64,000 nucleotides of DNA from Prosthecobacter dejongeii (GTDB taxonomy: Bacteria > Verrucomicrobiota > Verrucomicrobiia > Verrucomicrobiales > Verrucomicrobiaceae). The notes beneath the pieces were generated by a model that saw only the letters and a list, made by a program, of their open reading frames with translations, was not told where the DNA came from and made no database searches. Every line of letters begins with the position of its first letter. Position 1 is the stretch's first letter. The translations under genes and the position numbers were made by a program. Shown here one piece after another: positions 53,489 through 64,000 of this stretch. Location of the stretch: positions 186,001 through 250,000 of the forward strand of contig NZ_JACHIF010000002.1 of NCBI RefSeq assembly GCF_014203045.1, given 5' to 3'.

Positions 53489-56122
53489 TCAAAAAACATG
53501 TTTCATTTCGAGGGCCACCTCGGCCCCGCCATCGGGGTGGTTACGGGCGCTGATCTCGCCTCCTTGAGCGCGCACGAAACCACGGGCAATGGCTAAACCT
53601 AGGCCTGTCCCCCCTGCTGGACTGCCTGGGGCGCGATAAAATTTCTCAAATACCCGCAGCACACTTTCACCTGCGAAGCCTGGGCCATGATCCCGAATAA
53701 TGAGATAAAAGCGATCTCCCTGTAAGGTAACACGGATTTCAATGGCGGTGCCCGCAGGCGTGTAAGTGGTGGCATTATGCAGGATATTGGCCACAGCTTG
53801 TGCCGTGAGGCTATGATCCAGCCTAACGAGAGGCATGGTGTCTGGAATGAAGACGCTGAGTGGATGGGCGGTAACGGCGGGTCCTGCGGCAGTGCGGGCA
53901 GCCTGGATGACATCGCGGATGTCACACCAATCGAGGTGCGGCTGCATCACGGCAGATTCAATGCGAGTCATGTGCAGGAGATGATCCACCACGCGCTGGA
54001 GGCGTGTGGTAGCCGTGGCGATTTCTCCTGTGTAAAGGTTGGTGGCCGTTGGTTGTTCACTCAGACCTTCCAGGCTGGCTTTGATGATGGCGAGGGGAGT
54101 TTTGAGCTCATGGGAAACGCTGTCCAGCAGGGTTTGGCGTAGCTTTTCAGATTGCTCCAGCACCTCGGCTCGGCTGGCAGCCTGGATGAAATGCTCTTTC
54201 TCCAAAACCAGAGCGAGCTGCAGGGCCAGCGCCTCAATGGTCTGCCGGGTGGTGAAATCCAGTCTCGCTTCCCGCTCCAGTCGGATGCCCAGCACGCCCA
54301 TGGTGGAGGTGGCAGTTTGCAGAGGGAACCAGGTGGCGTCCGATTCGGGCAGGGTATCGGTGAAACGACCGGCTGCTTGTTTGTGATCAAAGCTCCAAGC
54401 CACCACGCCCCACTCCTTGGAGTTAGGCTGAAAGCTGCTGGAGGTATGAGCCGCTGGACTGAGGGTGTGGTCACTTTGCCGCAGCACCAGGGAGACGCTA
54501 GACTGCAAGAGATCCGTGATCACACGCAGAGCTTCGTGCAGGCCTTTGTCAGGCTCGGCGGCCAGGGCGGCGCTTTGAGTGACGCGCAATAAAGCCGCCG
54601 TCTGGCGCTGGCGGCGGCGCTCGGCGGCCTCACGCTGGCGCAGACGTGTGGTGAGGTGGCCCATGCTGAGAGCCACCAGAAAGAACATGCCAAACATGAG
54701 CATGTCCTCAGGCTGATCAATGTGCAGGGTAAACTGCGGTGGAATGAAAAAGTAGTTCCACGCGAGGGCACTGACGGAGGCCATGGCCAGTACGGGGCCT
54801 CGGCTGAAACGCATGCCTGCGGCCATGACGCCGAGCAACAAAACGAGCGCGACAAAGGTGTAGCCGGTGATCGGCAAAAGGGCCCAACACAGGCTCGTCA
54901 GCACGAACGTGAGCGCCACTGCCCAGCTATATTCGGCGACTTGAGAGATGGGGATGCTAGAGGGAAGTGTCGTGGTGGCCGTGAGCTGCCGCCCAGCTAC
55001 GGGGCGCACCACACAGACATCAATGTCACCACTTTCGGCGATGAGGCGATCTGCCAGCGAGCTGCCCCAGGTGCGTTTGTCAGGCTTGCCCACGACGATC
55101 TGGGAGACATTGCGTTCGCTGGCCAGTTGCAGCAGGGCCTCCGCCACATCATCCCCCGTGAGGGTGACCACCTCAGCCCCGAGGCGTCGCGCCAGCCCCA
55201 GGGCGCGTGTCAGCACTTCTTGTTCGGCAGGGCTGAGTGGGGCGGATCTTTCTACCCAGGCGACGATCCAGGATCCGTCCAGTCTTGCGGCGGCGCGGCG
55301 CGTCCAGCGGATGAGGCTTTCCGCATAAGGACTGGGACCGATGCCGACGAGGAGACGCGCATGGGTCTTCCAGGCACTGGTCACACGCCGTGCACGGCGG
55401 ATGTCCTCCAGGTCACGATCTACCCGTTCGGCGGTGAAGCGGAGGGCGAGTTCTCGCAGGGCGGTGAGGGTGCCTTCTTTGAAGAAATTGGAGACGGCAT
55501 GTTCAGCCCGTTCACCCATGTACACCTTGCCCTCAGCCATGCGCTCCAGCAGCTTTTCAGCACTGAGGTCAATGAGCTGGATCTCATGGGCACGATCAAG
55601 AAGAGAGTCAGGTACCTTTTCCTGGATGGCCACGCCACTGATCTGCTGGACGATGTCCACCTGACTCTCGATGTGCTGGACATTGAGGGTGGTGTACACA
55701 TCCAGCCCGGCATCCATCAGTTCCAGAACATCTTGGTAACGTTTGGCATGGCGTGAGCCGGGTGCATTTGTGTGCGCTAGTTCATCCACCAGCACAAGTT
55801 GAGGGCGCAATCGCAGCACCTCATCCACATCAAATTCCTCTAAAGTATAGCCACGATGGTCTAACAATTTCCGTGGTAAAATGTGCAGGCCCTCTAGCAA
55901 GGCGGAGGTCTCATGGCGGCCATGTGTTTCTACCACGCCCACGAGAACCTCCACACCCTCCTTGGCACGCTGCCTGGCCGCCTGTAGCATGGCGTAGGTT
56001 TTACCCACACCAGGGCACATGCCCAGGAAGATGTGCAGCCGCCCAGGCTGTGCCAGCGAGTGCTCCTTTTGCATCTGCGCGAGCAGGGCATCGGGGTTGG
56101 GGCGTGGAGGTTCCGGGTGCAT
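53489..56122 (-). CDS. kdpD: KdpD sensor histidine kinase
   Basis: 877 residues. The KdpD-specific N-terminal domain has a Walker A (GMCPGVGKT, 34-42) and universal-stress-like region. Four transmembrane helices span about 400-495, followed by a GAF-like segment, the dimerisation domain with His671 (VSHELKTPL) and the HATPase domain (NILHNATTYTPAG, DHGPGF, GLGLAIARGFV). It senses potassium and turgor and phosphorylates KdpE. The gene follows kdpC by 18 bases. Confidence 0.96.
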   Translation of the reverse strand: MHPEPPRPNPDALLAQMQKEHSLAQPGRLHIFLGMCPGVGKTYAMLQAARQRAKEGVEVLVGVVETHGRHETSALLEGLHILPRKLLDHRGYTLEEFDVDEVLRLRPQLVLVDELAHTNAPGSRHAKRYQDVLELMDAGLDVYTTLNVQHIESQVDIVQQISGVAIQEKVPDSLLDRAHEIQLIDLSAEKLLERMAEGKVYMGERAEHAVSNFFKEGTLTALRELALRFTAERVDRDLEDIRRARRVTSAWKTHARLLVGIGPSPYAESLIRWTRRAAARLDGSWIVAWVERSAPLSPAEQEVLTRALGLARRLGAEVVTLTGDDVAEALLQLASERNVSQIVVGKPDKRTWGSSLADRLIAESGDIDVCVVRPVAGRQLTATTTLPSSIPISQVAEYSWAVALTFVLTSLCWALLPITGYTFVALVLLLGVMAAGMRFSRGPVLAMASVSALAWNYFFIPPQFTLHIDQPEDMLMFGMFFLVALSMGHLTTRLRQREAAERRRQRQTAALLRVTQSAALAAEPDKGLHEALRVITDLLQSSVSLVLRQSDHTLSPAAHTSSSFQPNSKEWGVVAWSFDHKQAAGRFTDTLPESDATWFPLQTATSTMGVLGIRLEREARLDFTTRQTIEALALQLALVLEKEHFIQAASRAEVLEQSEKLRQTLLDSVSHELKTPLAIIKASLEGLSEQPTATNLYTGEIATATTRLQRVVDHLLHMTRIESAVMQPHLDWCDIRDVIQAARTAAGPAVTAHPLSVFIPDTMPLVRLDHSLTAQAVANILHNATTYTPAGTAIEIRVTLQGDRFYLIIRDHGPGFAGESVLRVFEKFYRAPGSPAGGTGLGLAIARGFVRAQGGEISARNHPDGGAEVALEMKHVF

Positions 56123-56140
56123 GGCGTATCTTGAGACGAA

Positions 56141-56725
56141 TTATTTGACGGCGTCGAGTGCCAGATTCAGCAAGACCACATTCACCCGCGCCTCACCTAG
56201 AAGGCCAAAGGTGGGTGCGCTGGTGTGGGCGGTGATGAGGTTCTCGACCTGTGGCAAAGGCAGGTTTCTCGCCTTGGCCACACGGGTGGCCTGGAGAGCG
56301 GCATTTTTGACACTGATGTGTGGGTCCAAACCGGAGCCGGAGGCGGTGACGGCATCGGCAGGCACTTCGGCATCGGCGGCCAGACCATTCAGAGTGCGGT
56401 AGGCGGTGAGACGTTCCTGGATCTGATCCCGCAATTTTTGAGAGGTGGGGCCGAGGTTGCTACCGCTGGAACTGGCGCCGTCGTAACCGCTGCCCGCCGC
56501 GCTCGGGCGTGTGTGAAAGTAGCGCTCTGAGGAGAAGTTTTGCCCCAGCAGGCTGGAGCCACGCACCTTGCCATCGGCACCGATGATGAGGCTGCCCTTG
56601 GCCTGATCTTTAAAGGCCGCCTGTGCCATGGCGGTGACGAGCAGGGGGTAAACTCCGCAGGTGATGCCTGCCAGCACGAAGGTGGCGATAATGGCGGGGC
56701 GGATTTCTTGGAGAAGCAGTTTCAT
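56141..56725 (-). CDS. kdpC: Potassium-transporting ATPase subunit KdpC
   Basis: 194 residues with one N-terminal membrane helix (about 12-32) and the periplasmic domain characteristic of KdpC: GSLIIG, SLLGQNFSSERYFHTRPSAAG, DAVTASGSGLDPHISVKNAALQATRVAKARNLP. It helps stabilise the KdpFABC complex and its affinity for ATP. Confidence 0.96.
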   Translation of the reverse strand: MKLLLQEIRPAIIATFVLAGITCGVYPLLVTAMAQAAFKDQAKGSLIIGADGKVRGSSLLGQNFSSERYFHTRPSAAGSGYDGASSSGSNLGPTSQKLRDQIQERLTAYRTLNGLAADAEVPADAVTASGSGLDPHISVKNAALQATRVAKARNLPLPQVENLITAHTSAPTFGLLGEARVNVVLLNLALDAVK

Positions 56726-56738
56726 AAGAGGTGGTGGA

Positions 56739-58748
<2,010 letters not shown>

Positions 58749-58770
58749 AAGAGTCGAGGTGAAAGGTTGA

Positions 58771-60483
58771 TTAGAACAAGCGGCCCTGGAGCGTGAGGAA
58801 GTGCTCGACAACGGGCCCTAAGGCGAGGGCAGGGAGGAAATTCAGCGCACCGACGAGGAGGACGGTGCCGATAAGCAGCAGGGTGAAGGTGGCCCCATGG
58901 GCGGGGAAGGTGCCTGCGGTGGGCGGTGCGGCCTGCTTTTGCACCAAAGATCCTGCCAGGGCCATGATGGGCACGATCATGAGAAAGCGACCGATGAGCA
59001 TGGCGAAGCCTAACGTGGTATTGTACCAGGGGGTGTTGGCCGTCAGGCCAGCGAAGGCGCTGCCGTTGTTCGCCGTGGCGGAAGAGTAGGCATACAACAT
59101 CTCGCTAAAGCCATGAGGCCCTGCATTGTTCAGACCTGCCAGCCCCCAGGCGCTGACGCTTGCCCAGGCGGTGAAACCAAGGATGCTGAGCGTGAGAATG
59201 AGCAGGGTAAGCATGGCCAGCTTGACCTCCTTCGCCTGGATCTTTTTGCCGAGGTATTCCGGCGTGCGGCCCACCATGAGCCCGGCGATGAAGACGGCAA
59301 GGATGACAAAGACGAGCATGCCATAAAGACCGGCCCCGACCCCACCGATGACCACCTCGCCCAGCTCCATCATGAATAGGGGCACAAAACCCCCGAGGGC
59401 AGTGAAAGAGTCGTGCATGGAATTCACTGCGCCACAGGAGGCGGCGGTGGTGACGGTAGCGAAGAGGGCGGAATTGAAGATGCCAAAGCGCACTTCTTTG
59501 CCCTCCATGTTACCATCTGTTGTGGCGACACCAAGCTGCTGATGGATGGGGTTGCCTACGGCTTCAGCATGGGCGCAAACCAGCACCCCGCCGACAAACA
59601 GGATGATCATGGCTGCCCAGACGGCCCAGCCGTGGGCCTGATTCTTCACCATGCGTCCTAAATAATACGTTAGGCCGCTGCCGATGGCGAAGATGGAAAG
59701 CATCTGCACGAGATTGGAAAGAGGGGTGGGGTTTTCAAAAGGGTGAGCGGCGTTCGCATTCACAAAACCGCCGCCATTGGTGCCCAGCATCTTGATGGCG
59801 ACCTGGGAGGCCATGGGGCCTTGGGCGATGAGTTGTTCTGTCCCTTCCAGTGTGGTGGCCTGCGTGTAGGAATCGAAGTTCTGAATCATGCCCTGGGAAA
59901 CTAGGAAGAGAGCGAAAGCAGCGCACAGGGGCAGCAGTAGGTAATAGGTGACACGGACAAGGTCGGCCCAGAAATTGCCCAAGGTCTTCGCGGAACTGCG
60001 GGCAATCCCACGCACCAAAGCAGCGGCAATGCCGATGCCGGTGGCGGCCGAGACGAAGTTATGAAACGTCAGGCCCACCATCTGGCTGAAGTAGGAGAGG
60101 GTGGCCTCGCCGCCATAGCTCTGCCAGTTGGTGTTGGTGGTGAAACTGACGGCGGTGTTAAAAGCCAGGTGTGGGCTGAGAGCGGGCAGGCCCTGGGGAT
60201 TCCATGGCAGCAGGTGCTGGCAGCGCAGGATGAGGTAGGTGAAAACGATGCCGACAAGGCTGAAGGCGAGCATGGAAAGCGTGTACTGCTTCCAATTTTG
60301 CTCGCGCTGAGGATCGGTGCCCAGGCTGCGATAGGTGAGTTTTTCGATGGGTTTCAGGATGGGGTCCAGCCAGGTGCGGCCCTGGGCATCCAGCACCTGC
60401 ATGAGGTAGAGGCCCATGGGCTTGGTGATGAGGGCGAGGAGACCCAGAAATAGGGCGAGTTGCAGCCAGTCGTTCGTGTGCAT
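58771..60483 (-). CDS. kdpA: Potassium-transporting ATPase subunit KdpA
   Basis: 570 residues, the potassium channel-like subunit with about ten transmembrane helices. The family's selectivity segments are visible ([48 protein letters not shown]). Length is typical. It is preceded by two 27-residue membrane peptide frames. Confidence 0.97.
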   Translation of the reverse strand: MHTNDWLQLALFLGLLALITKPMGLYLMQVLDAQGRTWLDPILKPIEKLTYRSLGTDPQREQNWKQYTLSMLAFSLVGIVFTYLILRCQHLLPWNPQGLPALSPHLAFNTAVSFTTNTNWQSYGGEATLSYFSQMVGLTFHNFVSAATGIGIAAALVRGIARSSAKTLGNFWADLVRVTYYLLLPLCAAFALFLVSQGMIQNFDSYTQATTLEGTEQLIAQGPMASQVAIKMLGTNGGGFVNANAAHPFENPTPLSNLVQMLSIFAIGSGLTYYLGRMVKNQAHGWAVWAAMIILFVGGVLVCAHAEAVGNPIHQQLGVATTDGNMEGKEVRFGIFNSALFATVTTAASCGAVNSMHDSFTALGGFVPLFMMELGEVVIGGVGAGLYGMLVFVILAVFIAGLMVGRTPEYLGKKIQAKEVKLAMLTLLILTLSILGFTAWASVSAWGLAGLNNAGPHGFSEMLYAYSSATANNGSAFAGLTANTPWYNTTLGFAMLIGRFLMIVPIMALAGSLVQKQAAPPTAGTFPAHGATFTLLLIGTVLLVGALNFLPALALGPVVEHFLTLQGRLF

Positions 60484-60495
60484 GGTCGTGAGGGA

Positions 60496-60579
60496 TTAGA
60501 ATTTTTCGGGGCGCAGCATGGCTACCAGCAGGTAGGCCAGCAGAGCCGTGGCGATGAGTGCGATGAAGAAGGTTTCCAT
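60496..60579 (-). CDS. kdpF: KdpF-like small membrane peptide
   Basis: 27 residues on the minus strand, METFFIALIATALLAYLLV followed by AMLRPEKF. This is the typical KdpF pattern: one hydrophobic helix and a C-terminal RPEKF, which stabilises the KdpABC complex. It lies 12 bases upstream of kdpA. Confidence 0.9.
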   Translation of the reverse strand: METFFIALIATALLAYLLVAMLRPEKF

Positions 60580-60591
60580 GGCGGGGAGGAA

Positions 60592-60675
60592 TTAGAGGCT
60601 TTCGATGACGCGGGCGTAGAAGACACAGAGGACGATGATGGCGACGGAGAGGCCGAGGTAGAGGAGGTCAATCAT
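60592..60675 (-). CDS. Second small membrane peptide at the head of the kdp operon
   Basis: 27 residues (MIDLLYLGLSVAIIVLCVF then YARVIESL): one hydrophobic helix, 12 bases upstream of kdpF. It is not the KdpF pattern but has the same size and topology. It may be a further subunit-stabilising peptide, or a duplicate that has diverged. Position and reading-frame length are the main support. Confidence 0.65.
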   Translation of the reverse strand: MIDLLYLGLSVAIIVLCVFYARVIESL

Positions 60676-60729
60676 GGGCAGAGAGCTTGCGGCTCGGGGA
60701 TAAGATTCCCGTGTTTGCCGTTCTGCGTA

Positions 60730-60770
60730 GTTAAGGGCTGGCAAAAAGGTGTTAAGAAGATGTTAACACC
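60730..60770 (-). promoter_or_regulatory. Candidate KdpE-binding region
   Basis: GTTAAG starts at 60730 and 60751 and GTTAAC at 60762, that is 21 and 11 bases apart, close to two and one helical turns. The last two form a dyad GGTGTTAA/TTAACACC (60748-60755 and 60763-60770) with a 7-base spacer. It lies 55 bases upstream of the first kdp frame. OmpR-type regulators bind such direct repeats, so KdpE is the likely binder (inference). Confidence 0.4.
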
Positions 60771-60832
60771 GAGAAAAGCGGGACTCTGAAAGGCAGAGAA
60801 ATTAGTCCTTGTGTTTTTGCGATGCTTTTAGT

Positions 60833-60852
60833 TACATACTAAACAGTATGTA
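60833..60852 (+). promoter_or_regulatory. Palindromic operator at the tetR start
   Basis: TACATACT-AAAC-AGTATGTA is a perfect inverted repeat of 8-base arms with a 4-base spacer. Its last base is the A of the tetR ATG. Dyads of this size upstream of a TetR-family gene usually bind its own product, giving autorepression. Confidence 0.6.
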
Positions 60853-61526
60853 TGGCTCAATCCCTTAAGCACATCCGCAATCCTGCAGAGACCCGCCAAA
60901 GGCTGGTGGGGGCGACTTTGGGCCTGATGCTGCGCCAAGGCTATGCGGCGACGACGGTGGACCAGATCTGTGCAGAGGCGGGGCTGACGAAGGGCAGCTT
61001 TTTCCACTACTTTGCCAACAAAGAGGCCATCGCCCGTGCGGCCCTGGATGCGTTTGCGCAAATGGGCACGGATTTATACACCCCCGCCTGGTCTGAGCCT
61101 GGGGTGGATCCGTTGGAGCAACTGCATCGGCTGCTGGACATCATGGTCAGCTTCAATCAACGGCCTGATGAACTCTGCGTGTGCATGGTGGGGATGATGT
61201 CCCAGGAGCTTTCCCAAGTGAACGCGGAGATGCGGACCGCCTGCGATGGGCACCTGCAAGACTGGGAAGCACGCGTGACCCACATGCTGACGGAGGCAAA
61301 AAAAATCCATCGAGTGCGGCGTGCCTTTGAGCCAGCGCAGGTGGCGCATTTTCTTAACAGTCTCTGGCAGGGCTCCATGCTGGTGGGTAAGACGCGTCAG
61401 AGCCCCGAGCTGGTGATCCAGAACATCGAACTGGCGCGAGATTTTGTGGATTCATTGTTTGAATCTCCCTCGCCGCGTCTGGGGATTTGGAAGGGTAGAA
61501 TAAAAAAACAAAAAAGTCTGTCTTGA
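60852..61526 (+). CDS. TetR/AcrR-family transcriptional regulator
   Basis: 224 residues. N-terminal helix-turn-helix (ETRQRLVGATLGLMLRQGYAATTVDQICAEAGLTKGSFFHYFANKEAIARAAL), with C-terminal ligand domain of the TetR_C-type. The ATG is joined to the operator, so the mRNA leader must be very short. It is divergent from kdp and upstream of the DGPF gene. Its inducer and other targets are unknown. Confidence 0.9.
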   Translation: MAQSLKHIRNPAETRQRLVGATLGLMLRQGYAATTVDQICAEAGLTKGSFFHYFANKEAIARAALDAFAQMGTDLYTPAWSEPGVDPLEQLHRLLDIMVSFNQRPDELCVCMVGMMSQELSQVNAEMRTACDGHLQDWEARVTHMLTEAKKIHRVRRAFEPAQVAHFLNSLWQGSMLVGKTRQSPELVIQNIELARDFVDSLFESPSPRLGIWKGRIKKQKSLS

Positions 61527-61589
61527 TGTCCTGAACCGCCCCGGCTGTTCGTCATGCCTTTGAATACCATCCATTAAACCCTAAATTGT

Positions 61590-61997
61590 ATGAGCCTCTC
61601 GTCTTCTGATTCCACTGAATACATGGTCTTGTTTCGTGCCACAGGCTGGCAGCAGGACCTTTCACCTGAAGAAATGCAACAGGTCATGGCCCGCACCATG
61701 GCATGGTTTGAGCGTCTCCAGCAGCAGGGGAAGATGAAAGGGGCACAGCCGCTGTTTGAAGAAGGAAAAGTGATCTCTGGGAGAAAAGTGCGTCAGGTGG
61801 CGGATGGGCCTTTTGCGGAATCCAAAGAAACCATCGGCGGGTATCTGATGCTGAATGTGAAGACGATGGAGGAGGCGGTGAGCATCGCCCAGGAGTGGCC
61901 CATGCTGGACTGTGGCGCGACGGCGGAAGTGCGGCCTGTGGCTCCGGAGTGCCCCAGCTTCAATCGAGTGAAGGAAGAACAAATGGCGGCTGCCTAA
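61590..61997 (+). CDS. DGPF/YCII-domain protein
   Basis: 135 residues. It has the YCII fold and the diagnostic motif VADGPFAESKETIGGYLMLNV. DGPF proteins are small dimers associated with ECF42-type sigma factor genes, as here. The reaction is not known. The sigma gene starts 10 bases after its stop, so the two are cotranscribed. Confidence 0.9.
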   Translation: MSLSSSDSTEYMVLFRATGWQQDLSPEEMQQVMARTMAWFERLQQQGKMKGAQPLFEEGKVISGRKVRQVADGPFAESKETIGGYLMLNVKTMEEAVSIAQEWPMLDCGATAEVRPVAPECPSFNRVKEEQMAAA

Positions 61998-62007
61998 CAT
62001 TAAGTTT

Positions 62008-63300
62008 ATGTCTGATTTAGCCTCCAGTGCCGAGTCCGGTATCAGTCACTTGGCAGACCATCTTTTCCGTCATGAATCGGGAAAGCTGGTTTCCATCCTG
62101 ACGGGTATCTTTGGCATCCATCGTCTGCAGATGGCGGAAGATGTGGTGCAGGAGGCACTGGCACGGGCGCTGCAAACGTGGCCCTTTTATGGCGTTCCGG
62201 CGAACCCTGCTGCTTGGTTGATGCAGACGGCGAAGAACCTTGCCCTCGATCTCATCCGCCGGGAATCCAGCTTTCAGCAAAAGCAGCCGCAAATTGTCCA
62301 TTTCATCGAGCATCGGCTGGCGGAGACGGAGACGGGAGCGGAGCCGCGTTTTGACAGTGAGATTAAGGATGATCGTCTCCGATTGATGTTTGCGTGCTGT
62401 CATCCACAGCTCCCGCAAGAGGCGCAGACGGCGCTGGCTTTGAAAGTGATGTGTGGTTTCAGCCCGCTGGAAATTGCTCGTGCCTTTCTCACTTCGGAGG
62501 CTGCGATTGCTAAAAGACTGACACGCGCGCGGCAGAAGCTGCAGGAGGAAGCGGTGGCTTTTGAAATCCCTTCTGGGGTCGAGTTGCCCGTTCGATTGGA
62601 GGTGGTGTTACAGATTTTATACCTGCTGTTTAATGAAGGCTACAAAGCCTCCAGTGGGCTGCGATTGATCCGCGAAGATCTGTGTCATGAGGCTATCCGC
62701 CTGACCTCTTTGTTGGCTGCGCATCCTGCTGGGAATCAGCCGCGCACGCATGCTTTGCTGGCGCTCATGCTGCTGAATGGTGCGCGTTTCGCCGCGAGGC
62801 TGGATGCGGGGGGCAATATCCTGCGACTGGAGGAGCAGGACCGCCGGCGTTGGGATAAGGGCATGATTCAGCGGGGGATTTTTCATCTGGGATTGTCCAC
62901 ACAGGGAGACCAGGCCAGCGAGTATCATCTTCAGGCGGGCATTGCGGCCTGCCATTCCTTGGCTCCAGATGCGGCCTCCACGGATTGGCCGCAGATCCTT
63001 CGGCTCTACGATCATCTCCTTCAAATGAATGACTCCCCCATCATCGCTCTAAATCGCGCGGTGGCGCTGGCCAAGGTGCAGGGGCCTGCCCAAGGTCTAG
63101 CGGCTGTGGAGGCCATCTTGGACCGCCAACCTCTGGACTCCTACCATCTTTTCCATGCTGTGATGGGAGAACTGGAGGCCCAGCAGCAGCATTACCAGTC
63201 AGCGGCAGCGCATCTGCGGGCAGCTTTAAAACTCACCGAGATGGCTTCCGAACAGAGCTTGCTGAGCAAACGGCTGCAAGAAATCGAGGAATCTGACTGA
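62008..63300 (+). CDS. ECF42-type sigma factor with long C-terminal extension
   Basis: 430 residues. The N-terminal sigma-2 region (AEDVVQEALARALQTWPFYGVPANPAAWLMQTAKNLALDLIRRE) and sigma-4 region (LALKVMCGFSPLEIARAFLTSEAAIAKRLTRARQKL) occupy the first 185 residues. The FNEGYKASSG motif and a TPR-like C-terminal domain of about 240 residues are the mark of ECF42, which is not paired with an anti-sigma factor and is thought to be controlled by that extension. DGPF genes are its usual neighbours and targets. Confidence 0.9.
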   Translation: MSDLASSAESGISHLADHLFRHESGKLVSILTGIFGIHRLQMAEDVVQEALARALQTWPFYGVPANPAAWLMQTAKNLALDLIRRESSFQQKQPQIVHFIEHRLAETETGAEPRFDSEIKDDRLRLMFACCHPQLPQEAQTALALKVMCGFSPLEIARAFLTSEAAIAKRLTRARQKLQEEAVAFEIPSGVELPVRLEVVLQILYLLFNEGYKASSGLRLIREDLCHEAIRLTSLLAAHPAGNQPRTHALLALMLLNGARFAARLDAGGNILRLEEQDRRRWDKGMIQRGIFHLGLSTQGDQASEYHLQAGIAACHSLAPDAASTDWPQILRLYDHLLQMNDSPIIALNRAVALAKVQGPAQGLAAVEAILDRQPLDSYHLFHAVMGELEAQQQHYQSAAAHLRAALKLTEMASEQSLLSKRLQEIEESD

Positions 63301-63341
63301 ACCCCATTTCACACGAACCCAACCTAACTAAAAGATAAACT

Positions 63342-63881
63342 ATGTTCGCTAAAATTCTCATCGGCCTTGCCGTTCTACTCACTGGTCTTGCCGTCGTCAT
63401 TTCCATGCGCCCAGATGATTTTCGGGTGTCCCGTTCTGCCACGATGCAGGCCACACCCCAGGCTATTTTTGAGCAGGTGAATGATCTGCGCAAAGGCCAG
63501 GCCTGGTCTCCCTGGGTCAAGCTGGATCCTTCTTGCAAATACACCTTTGAGGGGCCTGCGACAGGTGTGGGTTCCTCCGTGAAATGGTCGGGCAACAATG
63601 ACGTGGGTGAAGGCAAGCAAACCATTGTCGAAAGTCGCCCCGGAGAACGAGTGGGAATGAAGCTGGAATTCGTCCGCCCCTTTGCAGGCACGAACGATGT
63701 GGAGTTCACTTTTAAACCTGAAGGGCCGGGCACACTGGTCACATGGACCATGTCTGGCAAAAACAACTTCATGAGCAAGGCCGTGGGGCTAGTGATGGAC
63801 TGCGACAAGATGTGCGGAGACTTCTTCGTGGAGGGGTTGGCCAGCTTGAAAAGCATCGTTGAAGTCACGCCGAAGGCCTAA
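63342..63881 (+). CDS. SRPBCC-family protein (polyketide cyclase/dehydrase-like)
   Basis: 179 residues with one N-terminal hydrophobic helix (about 2-20: FAKILIGLAVLLTGLAVVIS) and a START/SRPBCC lipid-binding fold (ATMQATPQAIFEQVNDLRKGQAWSPWVKLDPS, GTLVTWTMSGKNNFMSKAVGLVMD). These bind hydrophobic ligands. It follows the sigma gene by 41 bases and probably belongs to the same regulon. Confidence 0.85.
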   Translation: MFAKILIGLAVLLTGLAVVISMRPDDFRVSRSATMQATPQAIFEQVNDLRKGQAWSPWVKLDPSCKYTFEGPATGVGSSVKWSGNNDVGEGKQTIVESRPGERVGMKLEFVRPFAGTNDVEFTFKPEGPGTLVTWTMSGKNNFMSKAVGLVMDCDKMCGDFFVEGLASLKSIVEVTPKA

Positions 63882-63963
63882 ACACGGACTGATTTAGATG
63901 TGTGCTGAATCAGTTCATCCAATTCCCATTCTAAGTATCCTACCCATTTAATTCTCTCAATTT

Positions 63964-64000
63964 ATGAAAACATCTCTTGTTCAACCTTATCTCTTTTTTG
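63964..64000 (+). CDS. VOC/PhnB-like protein, 3' truncated by window end
   Basis: Only the first twelve residues are seen: MKTSLVQPYLFF. The VQPYLFF start is typical of PhnB-like vicinal-oxygen-chelate proteins, another common member of ECF42 gene groups. Too short to be sure. Confidence 0.5.
   Translation, partial: MKTSLVQPYLFF

Noticed and set aside
54656-55756. Plus-strand 366-codon frame opposite kdpD
   Set aside because: Antisense shadow of kdpD with no domains.

Overview
The window comes from a member of the phylum Verrucomicrobiota, almost certainly the genus Prosthecobacter. The diagnostic locus is a bacterial tubulin operon at 33.8-37.6 kb: BtubA, BtubB and the kinesin-light-chain-like TPR protein Bklc. 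Supporting signs are a DUF1501 and DUF1549/DUF1553 protein pair, secreted sulfatase and PQQ-propeller proteins, and weak or absent Shine-Dalgarno sequences on many genes. No rRNA, CRISPR array or prophage is visible.

Layout. 0-5 kb: end of an MreD-like gene, PBP2 (mrdA), RNase G and an unknown anchored protein. 5.1-10.3 kb: a four-gene envelope cluster (GspL/PilN-like, GspM/PilO-like, a small exported protein and a secretin) without its ATPase or inner-membrane platform gene. 10.3-17.9 kb: an omega-amidase-like hydrolase, an outer-membrane porin with a sulfonate/taurine/nitrate-type ABC transporter, a LysM peptidase-like protein, a GNAT acetyltransferase, a lipoprotein and a membrane protein. 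18.4-31.5 kb: the conserved translation/transcription block tRNA-Thr, tuf, tRNA-Trp, secE, nusG, rplKAJL, rpoBC, with two candidate attenuator hairpins ahead of rpoB. 31.6-33.5 kb: an alpha/beta hydrolase and a PQQ beta-propeller protein.

33.8-37.6 kb: btubA, btubB, bklc and an overlapping 81-residue gene that I do not recognise. BtubA and BtubB co-polymerise into small microtubule-like tubes and Bklc is a reported partner. The fourth gene shares the operon and is translationally coupled to bklc, so it is the best candidate here for an undescribed component. An imperfect inverted repeat lies just upstream of btubA.

37.7-42.1 kb: a HAD phosphatase, an SpoU/TrmH-type methyltransferase, a DoxX-like protein and argC-argJ. 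42.15-44.59 kb: two blocks of nested palindromes on either side of a RAYT-type (REP-associated tyrosine) transposase gene. 44.6-52.8 kb: DUF1501 and DUF1549/1553 genes, a tiny membrane peptide, a sulfatase and a large sugar-dehydrogenase/cytochrome c fusion. 52.8-60.7 kb: a complete kdp potassium-uptake operon on the minus strand, with two 27-residue membrane peptides at its head and kdpD-kdpE at its tail. 60.8-64 kb: a TetR regulator with a palindromic operator at its start codon, then a DGPF/YCII protein, an ECF42-type sigma factor, an SRPBCC protein and the first codons of a probable VOC protein.
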